From Paenibacillus sp. 1011MAR3C5 (GTDB lineage: Bacteria > Bacillota > Bacilli > Paenibacillales > Paenibacillaceae): a stretch of 64,000 nt of DNA. Positions 26,821 to 35,335 of this stretch are shown piece by piece. Below the pieces are notes generated by a model. The model worked only from the letters and a program-made list of their open reading frames with translations, made no database searches and had not been told where the DNA came from. Location of the stretch: contig NZ_QZCF01000002.1 of assembly GCF_003591485.1 (NCBI RefSeq), positions 372,001-436,000 on the forward strand, read 5' to 3'. Positions within the stretch are counted from its first letter, which is position 1; every line of letters starts with the position of its first letter. Made by a program: the position numbers and the translations under genes.

Positions 26821-27929
26821 AGCATAAGGTGCTTGGCGTTATTAATTTGATTCATGAGACTGACGAGTTGGAGCGGCTGACGCAAAGCCGCTGTCTGGCT
26901 ACCGTTCCGTTCGGAGCCAGATACCGGCTGATTGACTTCGTCTTGTCCAGTATGGTCAATTCCGGCATTAGCCAGGTGGCGGTATTCGCTCATACCAAGT
27001 ACCGGTCGCTGATGGATCATCTGGGTTCGGGCAAACATTGGGATCTTCAGCACCGGCAGAGCGGGCTGTTCATTCTTCCGCCCGCAACGGATGATATTCA
27101 GGAAATCAGCAGGGGGGACTTATACCACTTCTATCAGCATCGTGATTACTTCAAGCGTTCTTCGTTGGAGTACGTCGTCATTACGCGAAGCCATATGGTG
27201 TGCAATGTCGATTTTGAAGCGGTCATCAACCACCATCTGGAGCAAGAGGCCGATATTACCGTAGTGTGTAAGAAAGAGATTCAGTCGTCCCCTGGAAAGG
27301 CCCGCAAGGTGAAGATGGCGGATGACGGCCGAATCACATCCATTCAGGATCATTACGGGCGCATGCTCAGCGATATCGTCTCGATGGAGATGTATGTCAT
27401 GCGTAAGGAGCTGCTCATGGAGCTGGTCGAGACATCGCTTGCAGAGGGACAGGACCATCTGGTTCGTCATGCCATCTTCTCGCGACTGGGCCAATTGAAG
27501 GTGCACGGCTATATGTATGAAGGTTATCTGGGCGTGGTCAATACGCTGTCCAGTTATTACGACCACAATATGTCGCTGCTGCAGCCGAAGGTATGGAAGG
27601 AGCTGTTCAACCAGCCCGGCCCGATCTACACGAAGGTCAAGGATGAGCCGCCCGCCCGTTATTCGTCAGGATCCCGCGTATCCAATTCGCTGATAGCCAA
27701 CGGTTGCAGAATTGAGGGTACGGTACTTAATAGCATCCTGTTCCGAGGCGTGCATGTGGAGAAAGGCGCATTGATCAAGGACAGCATTGTTATGCAGAAC
27801 GGGAAAATAGGGGAGAACAGCTTTGTCGCCAACTGCATATTGGACAAAGATGTGCAGGTGGAAGGCAATCGCGATTTGCGCGGTACGGAAGGCACACCGT
27901 TTCTTGCCGGAAAGAAACGTGTCATATAG
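26817..27929 (+). CDS. glgD: Glucose-1-phosphate adenylyltransferase, GlgD subunit
   Basis: GlgD is a GlgC paralogue that in Bacillaceae pairs with GlgC and raises its activity. The 370-residue protein lacks the intact AGGEGKRL loop (it begins [21 protein letters not shown]), as is usual for GlgD. It keeps the [13 protein letters not shown] block near residue 35 and the C-terminal hexapeptide repeats ([15 protein letters not shown]). It starts in the ATGA overlap with glgC. About 75 bp separate it from glgA. Confidence 0.95.
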   Translation: MKHKVLGVINLIHETDELERLTQSRCLATVPFGARYRLIDFVLSSMVNSGISQVAVFAHTKYRSLMDHLGSGKHWDLQHRQSGLFILPPATDDIQEISRGDLYHFYQHRDYFKRSSLEYVVITRSHMVCNVDFEAVINHHLEQEADITVVCKKEIQSSPGKARKVKMADDGRITSIQDHYGRMLSDIVSMEMYVMRKELLMELVETSLAEGQDHLVRHAIFSRLGQLKVHGYMYEGYLGVVNTLSSYYDHNMSLLQPKVWKELFNQPGPIYTKVKDEPPARYSSGSRVSNSLIANGCRIEGTVLNSILFRGVHVEKGALIKDSIVMQNGKIGENSFVANCILDKDVQVEGNRDLRGTEGTPFLAGKKRVI

Positions 27930-28002
27930 CACGGCTGCGAAGGGCTCGGACCGGATGTGCCGCTCCAAGCCCGAGCTGCCCGGATAGGAGGCGTTCAATC
28001 GG

Positions 28003-29466
28003 ATGAATGTGCTGTTTGCAACTTCGGAGGCGGTGCCGCTCGCCAAGACCGGCGGACTCGCGGATGTAGCCGGCGCGCTGCCCAAAGCGCTTCATGAAAG
28101 AGGTTTGGATGTCCGAATCATTATGCCGAAGTACGAGGAAATACCGGAAGTTTATTTGCCTGAATTTAAGTTTGTCGCGGCGTTCCAGGTAACCTTCGGC
28201 TGGCGGAAACAATATTGCGGCCTGTTGACCGCCGTTATTGACGGGGTTGTCTATTATGTGATTGACAACGAATATTATTTCAAGCGAAGAGGCCTTTATG
28301 GATATGATGACGATGCGGAACGATTCGTATTTTTCTGCTATGCCGTGATGGAAGCGGCCCGCTATATGGATTTTAAACCGCATGTTGTGCATGGTCATGA
28401 TTGGCAGACGGGACTTATTCCTTTCCTTCTACGGACGAGATATGCCTTCGATCCTGCTTGGGCGTATGTGAAATCGGTATTCACCATTCATAATTTGAAG
28501 TATCAAGGCTTATTCGGCATTGATCTGATGAAGGAACTGACAGGAGCCGGAGACGAAATGTTCGTGGCGGAGAGCCTGGAGTTTCACGGCGCAGCCAGCT
28601 GCATGAAAGGCGGCTTGGTCTATAGCGACCGCTTGACGACCGTCAGTGAATCGTACGCCTCGGAAATCCAGACTGCCTACTACGGCGAGGGGCTTGAGGA
28701 GCTGCTGCGCTATCGAAGCGGGGATTTGACAGGCATCGTCAATGGCATCGATGAAGAGTCATTCGATCCCATGAACGATTCAGCCTTGCATACGCCTTAT
28801 CGGAGCTCCTTGTCCCGCAAGCGCAAGAACAAGGTCGCTCTCCAGCTCGAGCTGGGCCTTCCGGAATCGGCGGATACTCCGCTTATCGGCATCGTGTCGA
28901 GGCTGGTTGAGCAGAAGGGCTTCGATCTGATTGCGGCTACACTAGATGAGCTGCTTCAGGAGGATATGCAGCTGGTGGTGCTTGGCTCCGGCGAATGGCG
29001 CTACGAAGAGCTGTTCCGGGCTGCCGCCCGCCGATATCCGGACAAGGCCGTATTCTGGCATGGCTACAGTGATCGTATGGCCCGGCGCATCTATGCGGGC
29101 TCCGACCTATATGCCATGCCATCCAAGTTCGAGCCCTGCGGATTAAGCCAATTGATTGCGCTTCGGTACCGGTCGGTTCCCATCGTAAGGGAAACGGGCG
29201 GGCTTAGGGATACCGTCCAGGCTTACAACGAATATACTGGTGAAGGCAATGGCTTCAGCTTTGCCAATTATAATGCGCATGATTTTTTGTATACGGCTAA
29301 GAAGGCGCTGGCTCTGTACCGTCAGGAGGAGGTCTGGAAGCGCATTGTGGACAACGGCGCGCGCTTGGACTACAGCTGGGGCAGCTCCGCAAAGGCCTAT
29401 GCCAATCTGTATGCGCAATTGTTGACTGAGCGAAAGGAGAACGAACCATGGCCCGTCATCTTGTAA
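28003..29466 (+). CDS. glgA: Glycogen synthase (ADP-glucose dependent, GT5)
   Basis: GlgA extends alpha-1,4-glucan chains with ADP-glucose. The 487-residue protein has a GT5 N-terminal domain with the substrate motif KTGGL at residues 15-19 and HGHDWQTGLIPF near 130. The C-terminal GT-B domain has SRLVEQKGFD near 305 and PSKFEPCGLSQL near 375. AGGAGG lies upstream of the ATG (about 27986). The 3' end overlaps the GH15 gene by 19 bp, an overlap that suggests translational coupling. Confidence 0.97.
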   Translation: MNVLFATSEAVPLAKTGGLADVAGALPKALHERGLDVRIIMPKYEEIPEVYLPEFKFVAAFQVTFGWRKQYCGLLTAVIDGVVYYVIDNEYYFKRRGLYGYDDDAERFVFFCYAVMEAARYMDFKPHVVHGHDWQTGLIPFLLRTRYAFDPAWAYVKSVFTIHNLKYQGLFGIDLMKELTGAGDEMFVAESLEFHGAASCMKGGLVYSDRLTTVSESYASEIQTAYYGEGLEELLRYRSGDLTGIVNGIDEESFDPMNDSALHTPYRSSLSRKRKNKVALQLELGLPESADTPLIGIVSRLVEQKGFDLIAATLDELLQEDMQLVVLGSGEWRYEELFRAAARRYPDKAVFWHGYSDRMARRIYAGSDLYAMPSKFEPCGLSQLIALRYRSVPIVRETGGLRDTVQAYNEYTGEGNGFSFANYNAHDFLYTAKKALALYRQEEVWKRIVDNGARLDYSWGSSAKAYANLYAQLLTERKENEPWPVIL

Positions 29467-31409
29467 TCGGCAACGGAAAGCTGCTTCTGAATTTGGACCA
29501 GCATTGTTTTATTCGCGACATCTATTATCCCTATGTCGGTCAGCTTAACCATGTCGGAGGCCATTACTGCCGACTTGGCATTTGGGTAGAAGGCGTATTC
29601 TCATGGCTGGATGAACCGGAATGGAGCTTTGATCTGGATTATATCGAGGATTCGCTCGTGACGAATATTACCGCCAGGAATGAGGGGCTAGGCATCGAGC
29701 TTTATATGAACGATGGGATTCATCAGCGCGAATGCATCTATATCAAGCGGGTCTTGGTGCGGAATAAGCGTGACGAGGCCAGGGAAGTGCGTTTGTTTTT
29801 TCATCAGGATCTTATGATCGAAGGTTCGGAGGTTGGCGATACCGCCGTCTATTATCCGGAGAACCATACGCTATATCACTACAAGCGCTCCAATTATTTC
29901 ATGTTCAACGGCTTCTCCGACGAAGGGGGCATGATGCAATATTCGACCGGCATTAAGCGTTTCCAGTCGGCGGAGGGAACATGGCGCGATGCGGAGGATG
30001 GCGTACTGATGGGCAATACGATCGCGCAGGGCTCCGTGGACAGCACGATCAGCTTCCGCTCCCGCGTGGATGGGCAATCGGAGAAAACATTTTATTACTG
30101 GATGTCTATCGGCCGGAATCTGGAGGAAGTGAAGGAGCTTAACCACTATGTGCACGAGAATCATCCGGAGAAGCTGCTTAGCCGGATGGTGGTGTACTGG
30201 AATCATTGGCTGCGCAGATCGGAGACGGATTTCGGCGATCTCCCTTCGCAAGTGGTCAAGATGTTCAAGCAGAGTCTGCTGCTTGTCCGTACGCAGGTGG
30301 ATGAAAGAGGGGCTATTCTCGCGGCCAACGATACCGATATCCTCCAGTACAACCGGGACCATTACAGCTATATGTGGCCAAGAGACGGCGCCCTTATTGC
30401 GGATGCAATGTCGTTGGCCGGCTATCAGAGCGTAATCGCTCCCTTCTTCCACTTCTGCGCTGCTGCGCTCGCGCCGGACGGCTACTTGTACCATAAGTAC
30501 AATCCTGACGGAACGGTAGGCTCAAGCTGGCATCCTTATATCGTCCAGGGAAGCAAGCGGATTCCGATTCAGGAAGACGAGACGGCGCTTGTCTTGTTCG
30601 CGCTGTGGAAGGATTATTCGCGCAATGGCGTCATCGAGCTTCCACAGTCGCTATACAGCAGCCTTATTCGCAAATCGGCTTCCTTCCTGAGCGAATATAT
30701 CGAGCACTCGCTGTCTCTGCCGAGGCCGAGCTACGATCTGTGGGAGGAGCGGTACGGCATCTGGACCTATACGGCAGCCTCCGTCTATGGCGGGCTGATG
30801 GCGGCGTCATTCTTCACGGATCTGTTCGGCGATTACGAGCGGAGCGACCATTACAAGAGCACAGCGCAGACCATCAAGCACGGTATCTTGACGCATCTGT
30901 GGGATGAGGAGACGGGGCGTTTCGCCCGCGGATTGATCCAGAAGGACAACCGCTGGGTCAAGGATATGACACTGGAGAGCAGCTTGTTCGGTGTGTTCGA
31001 GTTCGGTGTGCTGCCTGCGGACGATTACCGCGTCGCTCAGACGATGAATGCGATCAAGCACGACCTCCGCGTGAAGACGGAAGTGGGCGGCATCGCCCGG
31101 TACACGAACGATTATTACTTCCAGCAGTCAGGTGATATTGATAAAGTGCCGGGCAATCCGTGGATCATATGTACACTTTGGGTGGCGAATTTCGAGATTG
31201 ACGCCGCAGGATCGCTAGAGGAGCTGGAGGAGCCGCGGAAGACGCTGGAGTGGGTCGCAAGCCATGCGCTGTCAAGCGGCATGCTTCCGGAACAATTGCA
31301 TCCCTATGACGGAACGCCGTTATCTGTTGCGCCGCTCACCTGGTCTCATGCGACCCTTGTGCAAAGCGTGTGCAAGTATGCGGAGAAGTATCGCAAGCTT
31401 TCTCGATAA
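29448..31409 (+). CDS. Glycoside hydrolase family 15 protein (glucoamylase-like)
   Basis: This 653-residue protein lacks a signal peptide and so should be cytosolic. The N-terminal part (1-250) is the beta-sandwich typical of bacterial GH15. The (alpha/alpha)6 barrel follows, with SYMWPRDGAL near 305, the acid Glu in DLWEERYGIWTY near 430 and a second Glu in MLPEQLHPYDG near 610. GH15 enzymes release glucose from starch or glycogen ends. It overlaps glgA by 19 bp and occupies the place where Bacillus carries glgP, so it may be the glycogen-degrading member of the operon. A dextranase or trehalase-type specificity cannot be ruled out. Confidence 0.9.
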   Translation: MARHLVIGNGKLLLNLDQHCFIRDIYYPYVGQLNHVGGHYCRLGIWVEGVFSWLDEPEWSFDLDYIEDSLVTNITARNEGLGIELYMNDGIHQRECIYIKRVLVRNKRDEAREVRLFFHQDLMIEGSEVGDTAVYYPENHTLYHYKRSNYFMFNGFSDEGGMMQYSTGIKRFQSAEGTWRDAEDGVLMGNTIAQGSVDSTISFRSRVDGQSEKTFYYWMSIGRNLEEVKELNHYVHENHPEKLLSRMVVYWNHWLRRSETDFGDLPSQVVKMFKQSLLLVRTQVDERGAILAANDTDILQYNRDHYSYMWPRDGALIADAMSLAGYQSVIAPFFHFCAAALAPDGYLYHKYNPDGTVGSSWHPYIVQGSKRIPIQEDETALVLFALWKDYSRNGVIELPQSLYSSLIRKSASFLSEYIEHSLSLPRPSYDLWEERYGIWTYTAASVYGGLMAASFFTDLFGDYERSDHYKSTAQTIKHGILTHLWDEETGRFARGLIQKDNRWVKDMTLESSLFGVFEFGVLPADDYRVAQTMNAIKHDLRVKTEVGGIARYTNDYYFQQSGDIDKVPGNPWIICTLWVANFEIDAAGSLEELEEPRKTLEWVASHALSSGMLPEQLHPYDGTPLSVAPLTWSHATLVQSVCKYAEKYRKLSR

Positions 31410-31432
31410 AAGGCGTACCATGAAGCAACCGG

Positions 31433-31921
31433 CTATGGCGATGCCAAGGCCGGTTGTTCTGGATTGGGGATGTCGGGCTGAGTGATGCTTTCCTTTGGAT
31501 ATTGCCGAATATGCTTGATGCGGGAGTTGCCAGTGACACAATGCCCGTTCCCGATATGAATGCTGGTGGAATTGCCCGCGGCAATGACGCGGATAAAACC
31601 AACGCGGATGCAGGGCTCACAGTTGGTGCGGCTCATACGGAGGACGCGTCCTTCATCGAATGCGGGGTCGATCAGAATAGGAGCGGGTCTGGAGAATATG
31701 CGGTATGATTCAAAATACACATCGCCGGACGTAGCATGATCCTCCTTGCGCTGTACGGCAAGCGCAAGGAGACGAGCGTCCGTACGGCAGCGGTCGCCAA
31801 ACTGGATGGCGGTGGAGGATGAGGCGCTGATTATGCAGATTGCTCCGACCTGTGACGTGCGAGTTGGATGGTGTATGCAGCTGGCGTCTTCGCTCGCCGA
31901 ATGATTATGGCGCATGGACAT
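31433..31921 (-). CDS. gerPE: Spore germination protein GerPE
   Basis: GerP proteins act in the spore coat of Bacillales to let small germinants reach the inner-membrane receptors. This 162-residue protein has the GerPE pattern: a Ser-rich early block (VGAICIISASSSTAIQFGD), the LLALAVQRKE segment and FIRVIAAGNSTSIHIGNG in the second half. The start is uncertain: ATG 31921 overlaps gerPD by 17 bp, and ATG 31915 is two codons later. It is the last gene of the minus-strand gerP cluster; no gerPF follows, and the GH15 gene converges from the other side. Confidence 0.88.
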   Translation of the reverse strand: MSMRHNHSASEDASCIHHPTRTSQVGAICIISASSSTAIQFGDRCRTDARLLALAVQRKEDHATSGDVYFESYRIFSRPAPILIDPAFDEGRVLRMSRTNCEPCIRVGFIRVIAAGNSTSIHIGNGHCVTGNSRIKHIRQYPKESITQPDIPNPEQPALASP

Positions 31922-32129
31922 TAGATTCGCCTATTGCGTCCCGCGCGCCTTCCGGCTCGGGAAGCGGTGCCAGCGGCCCGACGACGACAGATTCGGGGGG
32001 CGTATCGAACATGGAATACAACGCCACACAATCGGTATCGCCCACTTGGAGCATCGAGGAACTGGATATGCCTAGCACGTCGATCTGACCGACGGCAAGG
32101 GAGTGATTCGTCACATGAAAATGCAGCAT
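31905..32129 (-). CDS. gerPD: Spore germination protein GerPD
   Basis: This 74-residue protein of the GerPB/GerPD type starts MLHFHVTNHSLAVGQIDVLG, with the internal SSSMLQVGDTDCV motif also seen in GerPB. ATG 32129 is chosen over TTG 32135 because GGAGGAG sits seven bases upstream. It overlaps gerPE and follows gerPC by three bases. Its Pro/Glu-rich tail (PLAPLPEPEG) resembles that of GerPB (FVPLPNP). It likely acts in coat permeability with the other GerP proteins. Confidence 0.87.
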   Translation of the reverse strand: MLHFHVTNHSLAVGQIDVLGISSSSMLQVGDTDCVALYSMFDTPPESVVVGPLAPLPEPEGARDAIGESNVHAP

Positions 32130-32131
32130 GA

Positions 32132-32872
32132 TCAAGCTCCTCCGTTTATTGGATTGCCTGCTTTCAGGCTTTTCATATAAGCGTCGATGGCAGTCTCCGC
32201 ATCACGCTTTGTCTTGTCAAAGACGCGATCCGCGATGAGATCGGGATATAACGCTGCTGTATCGGAGCCATCCTTTGTTTGCATTTGCCAGTAAAATTGA
32301 ATGCGCGTAGGCATCTGCTTTCTGACATCTTCCAGAATAATTCGTCTATGATAGGGATCAAGCGGCAAATCCAGCTCCTTCTCACACTTCAACAGTGTCT
32401 GATGAGCCTCTGAGTCGAGATATTGGGTTAAGCGCCGATAGATGCCGTTGTAAGGCTCCGGGGGAGGCGTGATCGCGGGACTTGCTTGCGGAAAGACATT
32501 GCCGCTGCCTTGACCGACGGAGAATTGATCGATATTGCCCGAGCCGCCACTGCCGCCACTGCCGCCACTGCCGCCATTGCCTGCATTGCCGTTATTGCTT
32601 CCGTTACCTTCTTCGTTTCCGAACGCGTCAGCGTCAGGCAATGACATGCCGATATTAAGCGTTCCTTCCAGCTTCTCCACCTTGAGCTGATCAAAGTGGT
32701 ATTGGATGTTCTCGATGGTGTATGCCGGCTTGGACTCCAGTTGTTTCAGCTGCTTGCACAGATCGTCAACCGTACATTCCAGCCTTTCAATCCGCTCCTG
32801 CTGAGCCTTTAGCTTCTTCATCACCTCGAAGGACCATGCCTGCCACGGAGACAGCTGGTTTTCATCTTTCAT
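32132..32872 (-). CDS. gerPC: Spore germination protein GerPC, with Gly-Ser repeat insert
   Basis: GerPC has an N-terminal coiled coil (LKAQQERIERLECTVDDLC, about residues 20-45), the block YTIENIQYHFDQLKVEKLEG near 60, and a C-terminal domain with LDLPLDPYHRRIILEDVRKQ. ATG 32872 is chosen because AGGAG lies nine bases upstream; the ATG at 32881 abuts it. It is longer than the usual GerPC (246 residues) because of a low-complexity Asn/Gly/Ser insert of about 30 residues near position 90, encoded by a 9-bp repeat at 32541-32580. Confidence 0.88.
   Translation of the reverse strand: MKDENQLSPWQAWSFEVMKKLKAQQERIERLECTVDDLCKQLKQLESKPAYTIENIQYHFDQLKVEKLEGTLNIGMSLPDADAFGNEEGNGSNNGNAGNGGSGGSGGSGGSGNIDQFSVGQGSGNVFPQASPAITPPPEPYNGIYRRLTQYLDSEAHQTLLKCEKELDLPLDPYHRRIILEDVRKQMPTRIQFYWQMQTKDGSDTAALYPDLIADRVFDKTKRDAETAIDAYMKSLKAGNPINGGA
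32541..32580 (-). repeat. 9-bp tandem repeat inside gerPC (Gly-Gly-Ser codons)
   Basis: The plus strand reads GCCGCCACT repeated about four times with the last copies diverging. It encodes Gly-Gly-Ser units in the linker of GerPC. Copy number could vary by slippage without changing frame because the unit is a multiple of three. Confidence 0.8.
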
Positions 32873-32912
32873 CCGATCCATCTCCTCTCATCATACGGCG
32901 GACTAAGGGGCG

Positions 32913-33113
32913 TTAAGCCGGATTGGGAAGCGGCACGAAGGAGAGCGGATTCTCCTCCAGCATCGGGGCTGGACCTGTGAATCCGCCTGTATTGTACAGC
33001 TGAGAGAGGGAGCGGATGGCTCCCGCGCTTCCGATCTGCAGAACGGAGCTGTTAGATACGCTGTCTACCCGAATCTGGTGAATGGTTATCGTTTGATTGA
33101 TCGTCCAGCTCAT
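32913..33113 (-). CDS. gerPB: Spore germination protein GerPB
   Basis: This 66-residue spore-coat permeability protein starts MSWTINQTITIHQIRVDSVS, with the Ser/Gly-rich SNSSVLQIGSAGAI block characteristic of GerPB/GerPD. A Pro-rich tail ends it. Its ATG overlaps the gerPA stop (ATGA), and GGAG lies ten bases upstream. The hydrophobic-polar alternation fits a beta-strand-rich coat protein. No enzymatic function is expected. Confidence 0.9.
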   Translation of the reverse strand: MSWTINQTITIHQIRVDSVSNSSVLQIGSAGAIRSLSQLYNTGGFTGPAPMLEENPLSFVPLPNPA

Positions 33114-33343
33114 ACCAGATTCGCTCCGTTCGGCACGTTGGTATTGTCCTGAATATCCGGGTCAATGGAATTGGTGGAGCTGACGGCGTTGTTGGAATTG
33201 GTTAAGCTGCCTGTCAGGAAAGAGCCGGAGCCCGCATAGGTCTTTGTATTGCTTGATGGCGTTACTTGCAGTGTATCTCCAAACTGGACGATGGAAGCAG
33301 AACCGACGCTTACGATTTTGACAAATCCGACAACAGCTGGCAT
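33110..33343 (-). CDS. gerPA: Spore germination protein GerPA (GerPA/GerPF family)
   Basis: This 77-residue protein opens MPAVVGFVKIVSVGSASIVQ, the hallmark of the GerPA/GerPF family, followed by FGDTLQVTPSSNTKTYAGSGSF and an Asn-rich tail. It has GGGGAG seven bases ahead of the ATG. It is the first gene of the minus-strand cluster and overlaps gerPB by four bases. A sigma-K-like promoter lies about 35 bp upstream. GerPA and GerPF are paralogues, so the symbol rests on position. Confidence 0.92.
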   Translation of the reverse strand: MPAVVGFVKIVSVGSASIVQFGDTLQVTPSSNTKTYAGSGSFLTGSLTNSNNAVSSTNSIDPDIQDNTNVPNGANLV

Positions 33344-33376
33344 GAGCTTCACTCCCCGTAATCTTCTTGTATATCG

Positions 33377-33406
33377 TATCTTATGATGGCATTCGCCCAG
33401 AGGTGA
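33377..33406 (-). promoter_or_regulatory. Putative sigma-K promoter of the gerP operon
   Basis: On the minus strand CATAAGATA (33377-33385) matches the sigma-K -10 consensus CATANNNTA exactly, and an AC-centred -35 (near 33403-33404) lies 17 bases upstream. Transcription would begin near 33370, a short leader before gerPA. Sigma-K control of gerP is known in Bacillus subtilis. Confidence 0.65.
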
Positions 33407-33475
33407 ATGGGGATCATGTATCCTGCTGCTGGGCGCCCGCATATGGTATATGGATGGGGGAAGGAGGGATGCCCT

Positions 33476-33904
33476 ATGGCTTCGAACTGGGACGATCTGG
33501 AGCGCTGGATGGAAGGGCAGCAGCTGCCCCGGGGTTTCGAGGTGCTGCGCGAGCCCGATTGGGTCGAGAAGTTCGTCAGAAAGTTGATGACGAAGGCGCT
33601 TCCTGATGTTGCGGGACATATGACGGGTACGAAGGCGGCGCAGACGTCGGAATCGAAGTTGTATATTGGCGTCAAGTTCAAGCTGCCTCCCGATAGCAAC
33701 AAGGAATTGCTGAGATTGAGGGTGAGGGAGGACGCGCTGCGCATAGACGGATTGCCAGGCGGAAAGCATGAGATTGTGAAGCTGCCGAAGCTCGTCAAGC
33801 CGAGAATATGTCAGGCGGCGGTAAAGGACGGGACCTTGCATGTGAAGCTGCGGAAGCGGCCGATCAGCCGAGCTTACCATGAGCATTCCATCAATTGGCC
33901 TTAG
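33476..33904 (+). CDS. Hsp20/alpha-crystallin-like protein, divergent from gerP
   Basis: This 142-residue protein has an amphipathic N-terminus (NWDDLERWMEGQQLPRGFE, PDWVEKFVRKLM) and a beta-rich C-terminal half (SKLYIGVKFKLPPD, LLRLRVREDALRIDGLPGG, HVKLRKR) that resembles an alpha-crystallin (Hsp20) domain. ATG 33476 is chosen with GGAAGGAGGG upstream. Several spore-coat proteins are of this type, and the divergent gerP operon makes a coat role plausible. CATATGGTA at 33440-33448 resembles a sigma-K -10, but no -35 is visible. Confidence 0.7.
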   Translation: MASNWDDLERWMEGQQLPRGFEVLREPDWVEKFVRKLMTKALPDVAGHMTGTKAAQTSESKLYIGVKFKLPPDSNKELLRLRVREDALRIDGLPGGKHEIVKLPKLVKPRICQAAVKDGTLHVKLRKRPISRAYHEHSINWP

Positions 33905-34071
33905 CGGCGCAGGTGAACCGGAGCGGGAATCGGCTCTGCTGGGAGCCTGCGTTATTTATTTTGTCACGAAATAGTCCGTTTTTGCCTCCTCTAGCGGCTG
34001 GCTAACGGACGGGCTTTCCCTTATAATGTTTAATTGGAATATACATATTGTCTCGCAAAGGGAGTGTCGTC

Positions 34072-34272
34072 GTGTCGTTAGTTGATGTAAGCAGCGTGTC
34101 TCCTTCGCTATTTATATTGGGAGTCGTCTTTATATTGCTTGTATTCGGTCTGCTTAGCCTGGGTATTCTGCGGATGTTCCAGCAGAAGTTCAAGTACGGA
34201 TGGATTTGTTTTGCGGGTGCAATCGTCAGCTTCAGCGTATTCATGTACGTGCTGAACCGATGGTATGTCTAG
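34072..34272 (+). CDS. Small two-segment membrane protein, unrecognised
   Basis: This 66-residue protein starts with GTG 34072, with AAAGGGAG nine bases upstream. It has two hydrophobic stretches (about residues 11-32 and 43-60) joined by a basic loop (RMFQQKFKYGW), typical of a hairpin membrane protein. I do not recognise the family; DUF2759-like proteins have a similar plan. It lies 34 bp before another tiny membrane protein, so the two may be co-expressed. Confidence 0.6.
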   Translation: MSLVDVSSVSPSLFILGVVFILLVFGLLSLGILRMFQQKFKYGWICFAGAIVSFSVFMYVLNRWYV

Positions 34273-34305
34273 AGCCGGACAAGCATAAGACGAAGAACCG
34301 GGGGT

Positions 34306-34536
34306 ATGGACTTGTACTGGACTGCAGTTTGGTTTATCACAAATATGCTGTTTGTGGCATCGATTATCGTGTTTTTGTTTATGCACCGATTTGTAACCCA
34401 GGGACAATTGCAAGGAGATGGGTCAGATCGAATCCTGACGCTGAAGCGCCGTCGTATGGTCATGGGTATTGTTAGCATTGTGACGTTTATTGCGATGTGC
34501 GCCAGCTTTGTAATCAATATGAAGGTGAACGGATAA
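34306..34536 (+). CDS. Small two-segment membrane protein, unrecognised
   Basis: This 76-residue protein has two hydrophobic segments (about 4-28 and 52-70) and a basic connecting loop ending TLKRRRMVMG. GGGGGT is the only ribosome-binding candidate. It is followed directly by a Rho-independent terminator, which supports a real transcript end. It resembles no family I know. It follows another two-segment membrane protein gene and precedes zur, with which it shares no promoter. Confidence 0.6.
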   Translation: MDLYWTAVWFITNMLFVASIIVFLFMHRFVTQGQLQGDGSDRILTLKRRRMVMGIVSIVTFIAMCASFVINMKVNG

Positions 34537-34540
34537 AGGG

Positions 34541-34567
34541 GCTCTCATTGACGAGAGCTCTTTTTTT
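34541..34567 (+). terminator. Rho-independent terminator upstream of zur
   Basis: GCTCTC pairs with GAGAGC across ATTGAC and is followed by a run of eight T bases. It ends the transcript of the two small membrane proteins. Confidence 0.85.
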
Positions 34568-34611
34568 CGGCATTATGGTAGATAGAAACTTTCAAATTCG
34601 GAGGTTCGGCT

Positions 34612-35049
34612 ATGCATACAATGGAAGAAATCGTCGGGCGAATGTCGAGCCGCGGGCTGCGGGTTACGGATCAACGAAAAACGCTGGCCAAGCTGTTCGC
34701 AGATACGCCTGGTTATCTATCGCCCAAGGATGTTTATGAATATATGGGGAAAACTTATTCCGGTCTCAGCTTCGATACCGTCTATCGGAACCTGCGCGTT
34801 ATGGAGGAGCTTGGCGTGCTGGAGCAGGTTGTATTCGAGGAAGGCGTGAAGTTCAAGCTGCATTGCAGGGAAGAGCATCATCATCATCATATGATATGCC
34901 TGCAGTGCGGTCATACGTATCCCATTACGTTCTGCCCGATGGAGCAGACCTCTGTTCCTCAGGATTTCCGTGTGGTCAAGCATAAATTCGAGGTGTTCGG
35001 ATATTGCAAATCATGCGAGCAGGAAGAAGCGGCGGCAAACGAGGCATGA
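34612..35049 (+). CDS. zur: Zinc-responsive Fur family repressor (Zur)
   Basis: Zur represses zinc uptake genes when zinc is plentiful. The 145-residue protein has an N-terminal winged helix (to about residue 80, with [20 protein letters not shown]) and a zinc-binding dimerisation domain with [16 protein letters not shown] and a C-terminal CKSCEQ pair. The pattern fits Zur better than Fur or PerR. A Zur-box-like inverted repeat lies just downstream of the znuA promoter, about 2.8 kb away. The last bases (ATGA) overlap the yidD start. Confidence 0.9.
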   Translation: MHTMEEIVGRMSSRGLRVTDQRKTLAKLFADTPGYLSPKDVYEYMGKTYSGLSFDTVYRNLRVMEELGVLEQVVFEEGVKFKLHCREEHHHHHMICLQCGHTYPITFCPMEQTSVPQDFRVVKHKFEVFGYCKSCEQEEAAANEA

Positions 35050-35312
35050 AGCCGGAGCGACGGTTCATGAGGCGCGCGCTGCAAGCGCCTATCCATGTCT
35101 ACCGTAAGTATATTTCGCCGCTGAAGCCGCCAAGCTGCCGATTTTATCCGACCTGTTCCGCTTATGCGCTGGAAGCGATCGAAGTGCATGGGGCAGCGAA
35201 GGGGGCTTGGCTGGCGGCAAAACGAATCGGCAGATGCCATCCCTTCCATCCGGGAGGATTTGATCCAGTCCCCGATAAGCTTCCGGCTTCCGGAGACCGC
35301 AACGGGGAGTAA
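35046..35312 (+). CDS. yidD: Membrane protein insertion efficiency factor YidD
   Basis: YidD is a small membrane-associated protein that aids YidC-dependent insertion. The 88-residue product has the family motif [20 protein letters not shown] followed by [14 protein letters not shown] and [17 protein letters not shown]. The two cysteines (C26 approx., C32 approx.) and the PGGFDPV tail are diagnostic. ATG 35046 overlaps the zur stop (ATGA). It precedes the metG T-box promoter. Confidence 0.95.
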   Translation: MKPERRFMRRALQAPIHVYRKYISPLKPPSCRFYPTCSAYALEAIEVHGAAKGAWLAAKRIGRCHPFHPGGFDPVPDKLPASGDRNGE

Positions 35313-35335
35313 GATGAGACCGGATGCATGCCGCC

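Noticed and set aside
31427..31455. Terminator between GH15 and gerPE
   Set aside because: The AACCGGC/GCCGGTT hairpin overlaps the end of gerPE and has no T-run; the evidence is too weak.
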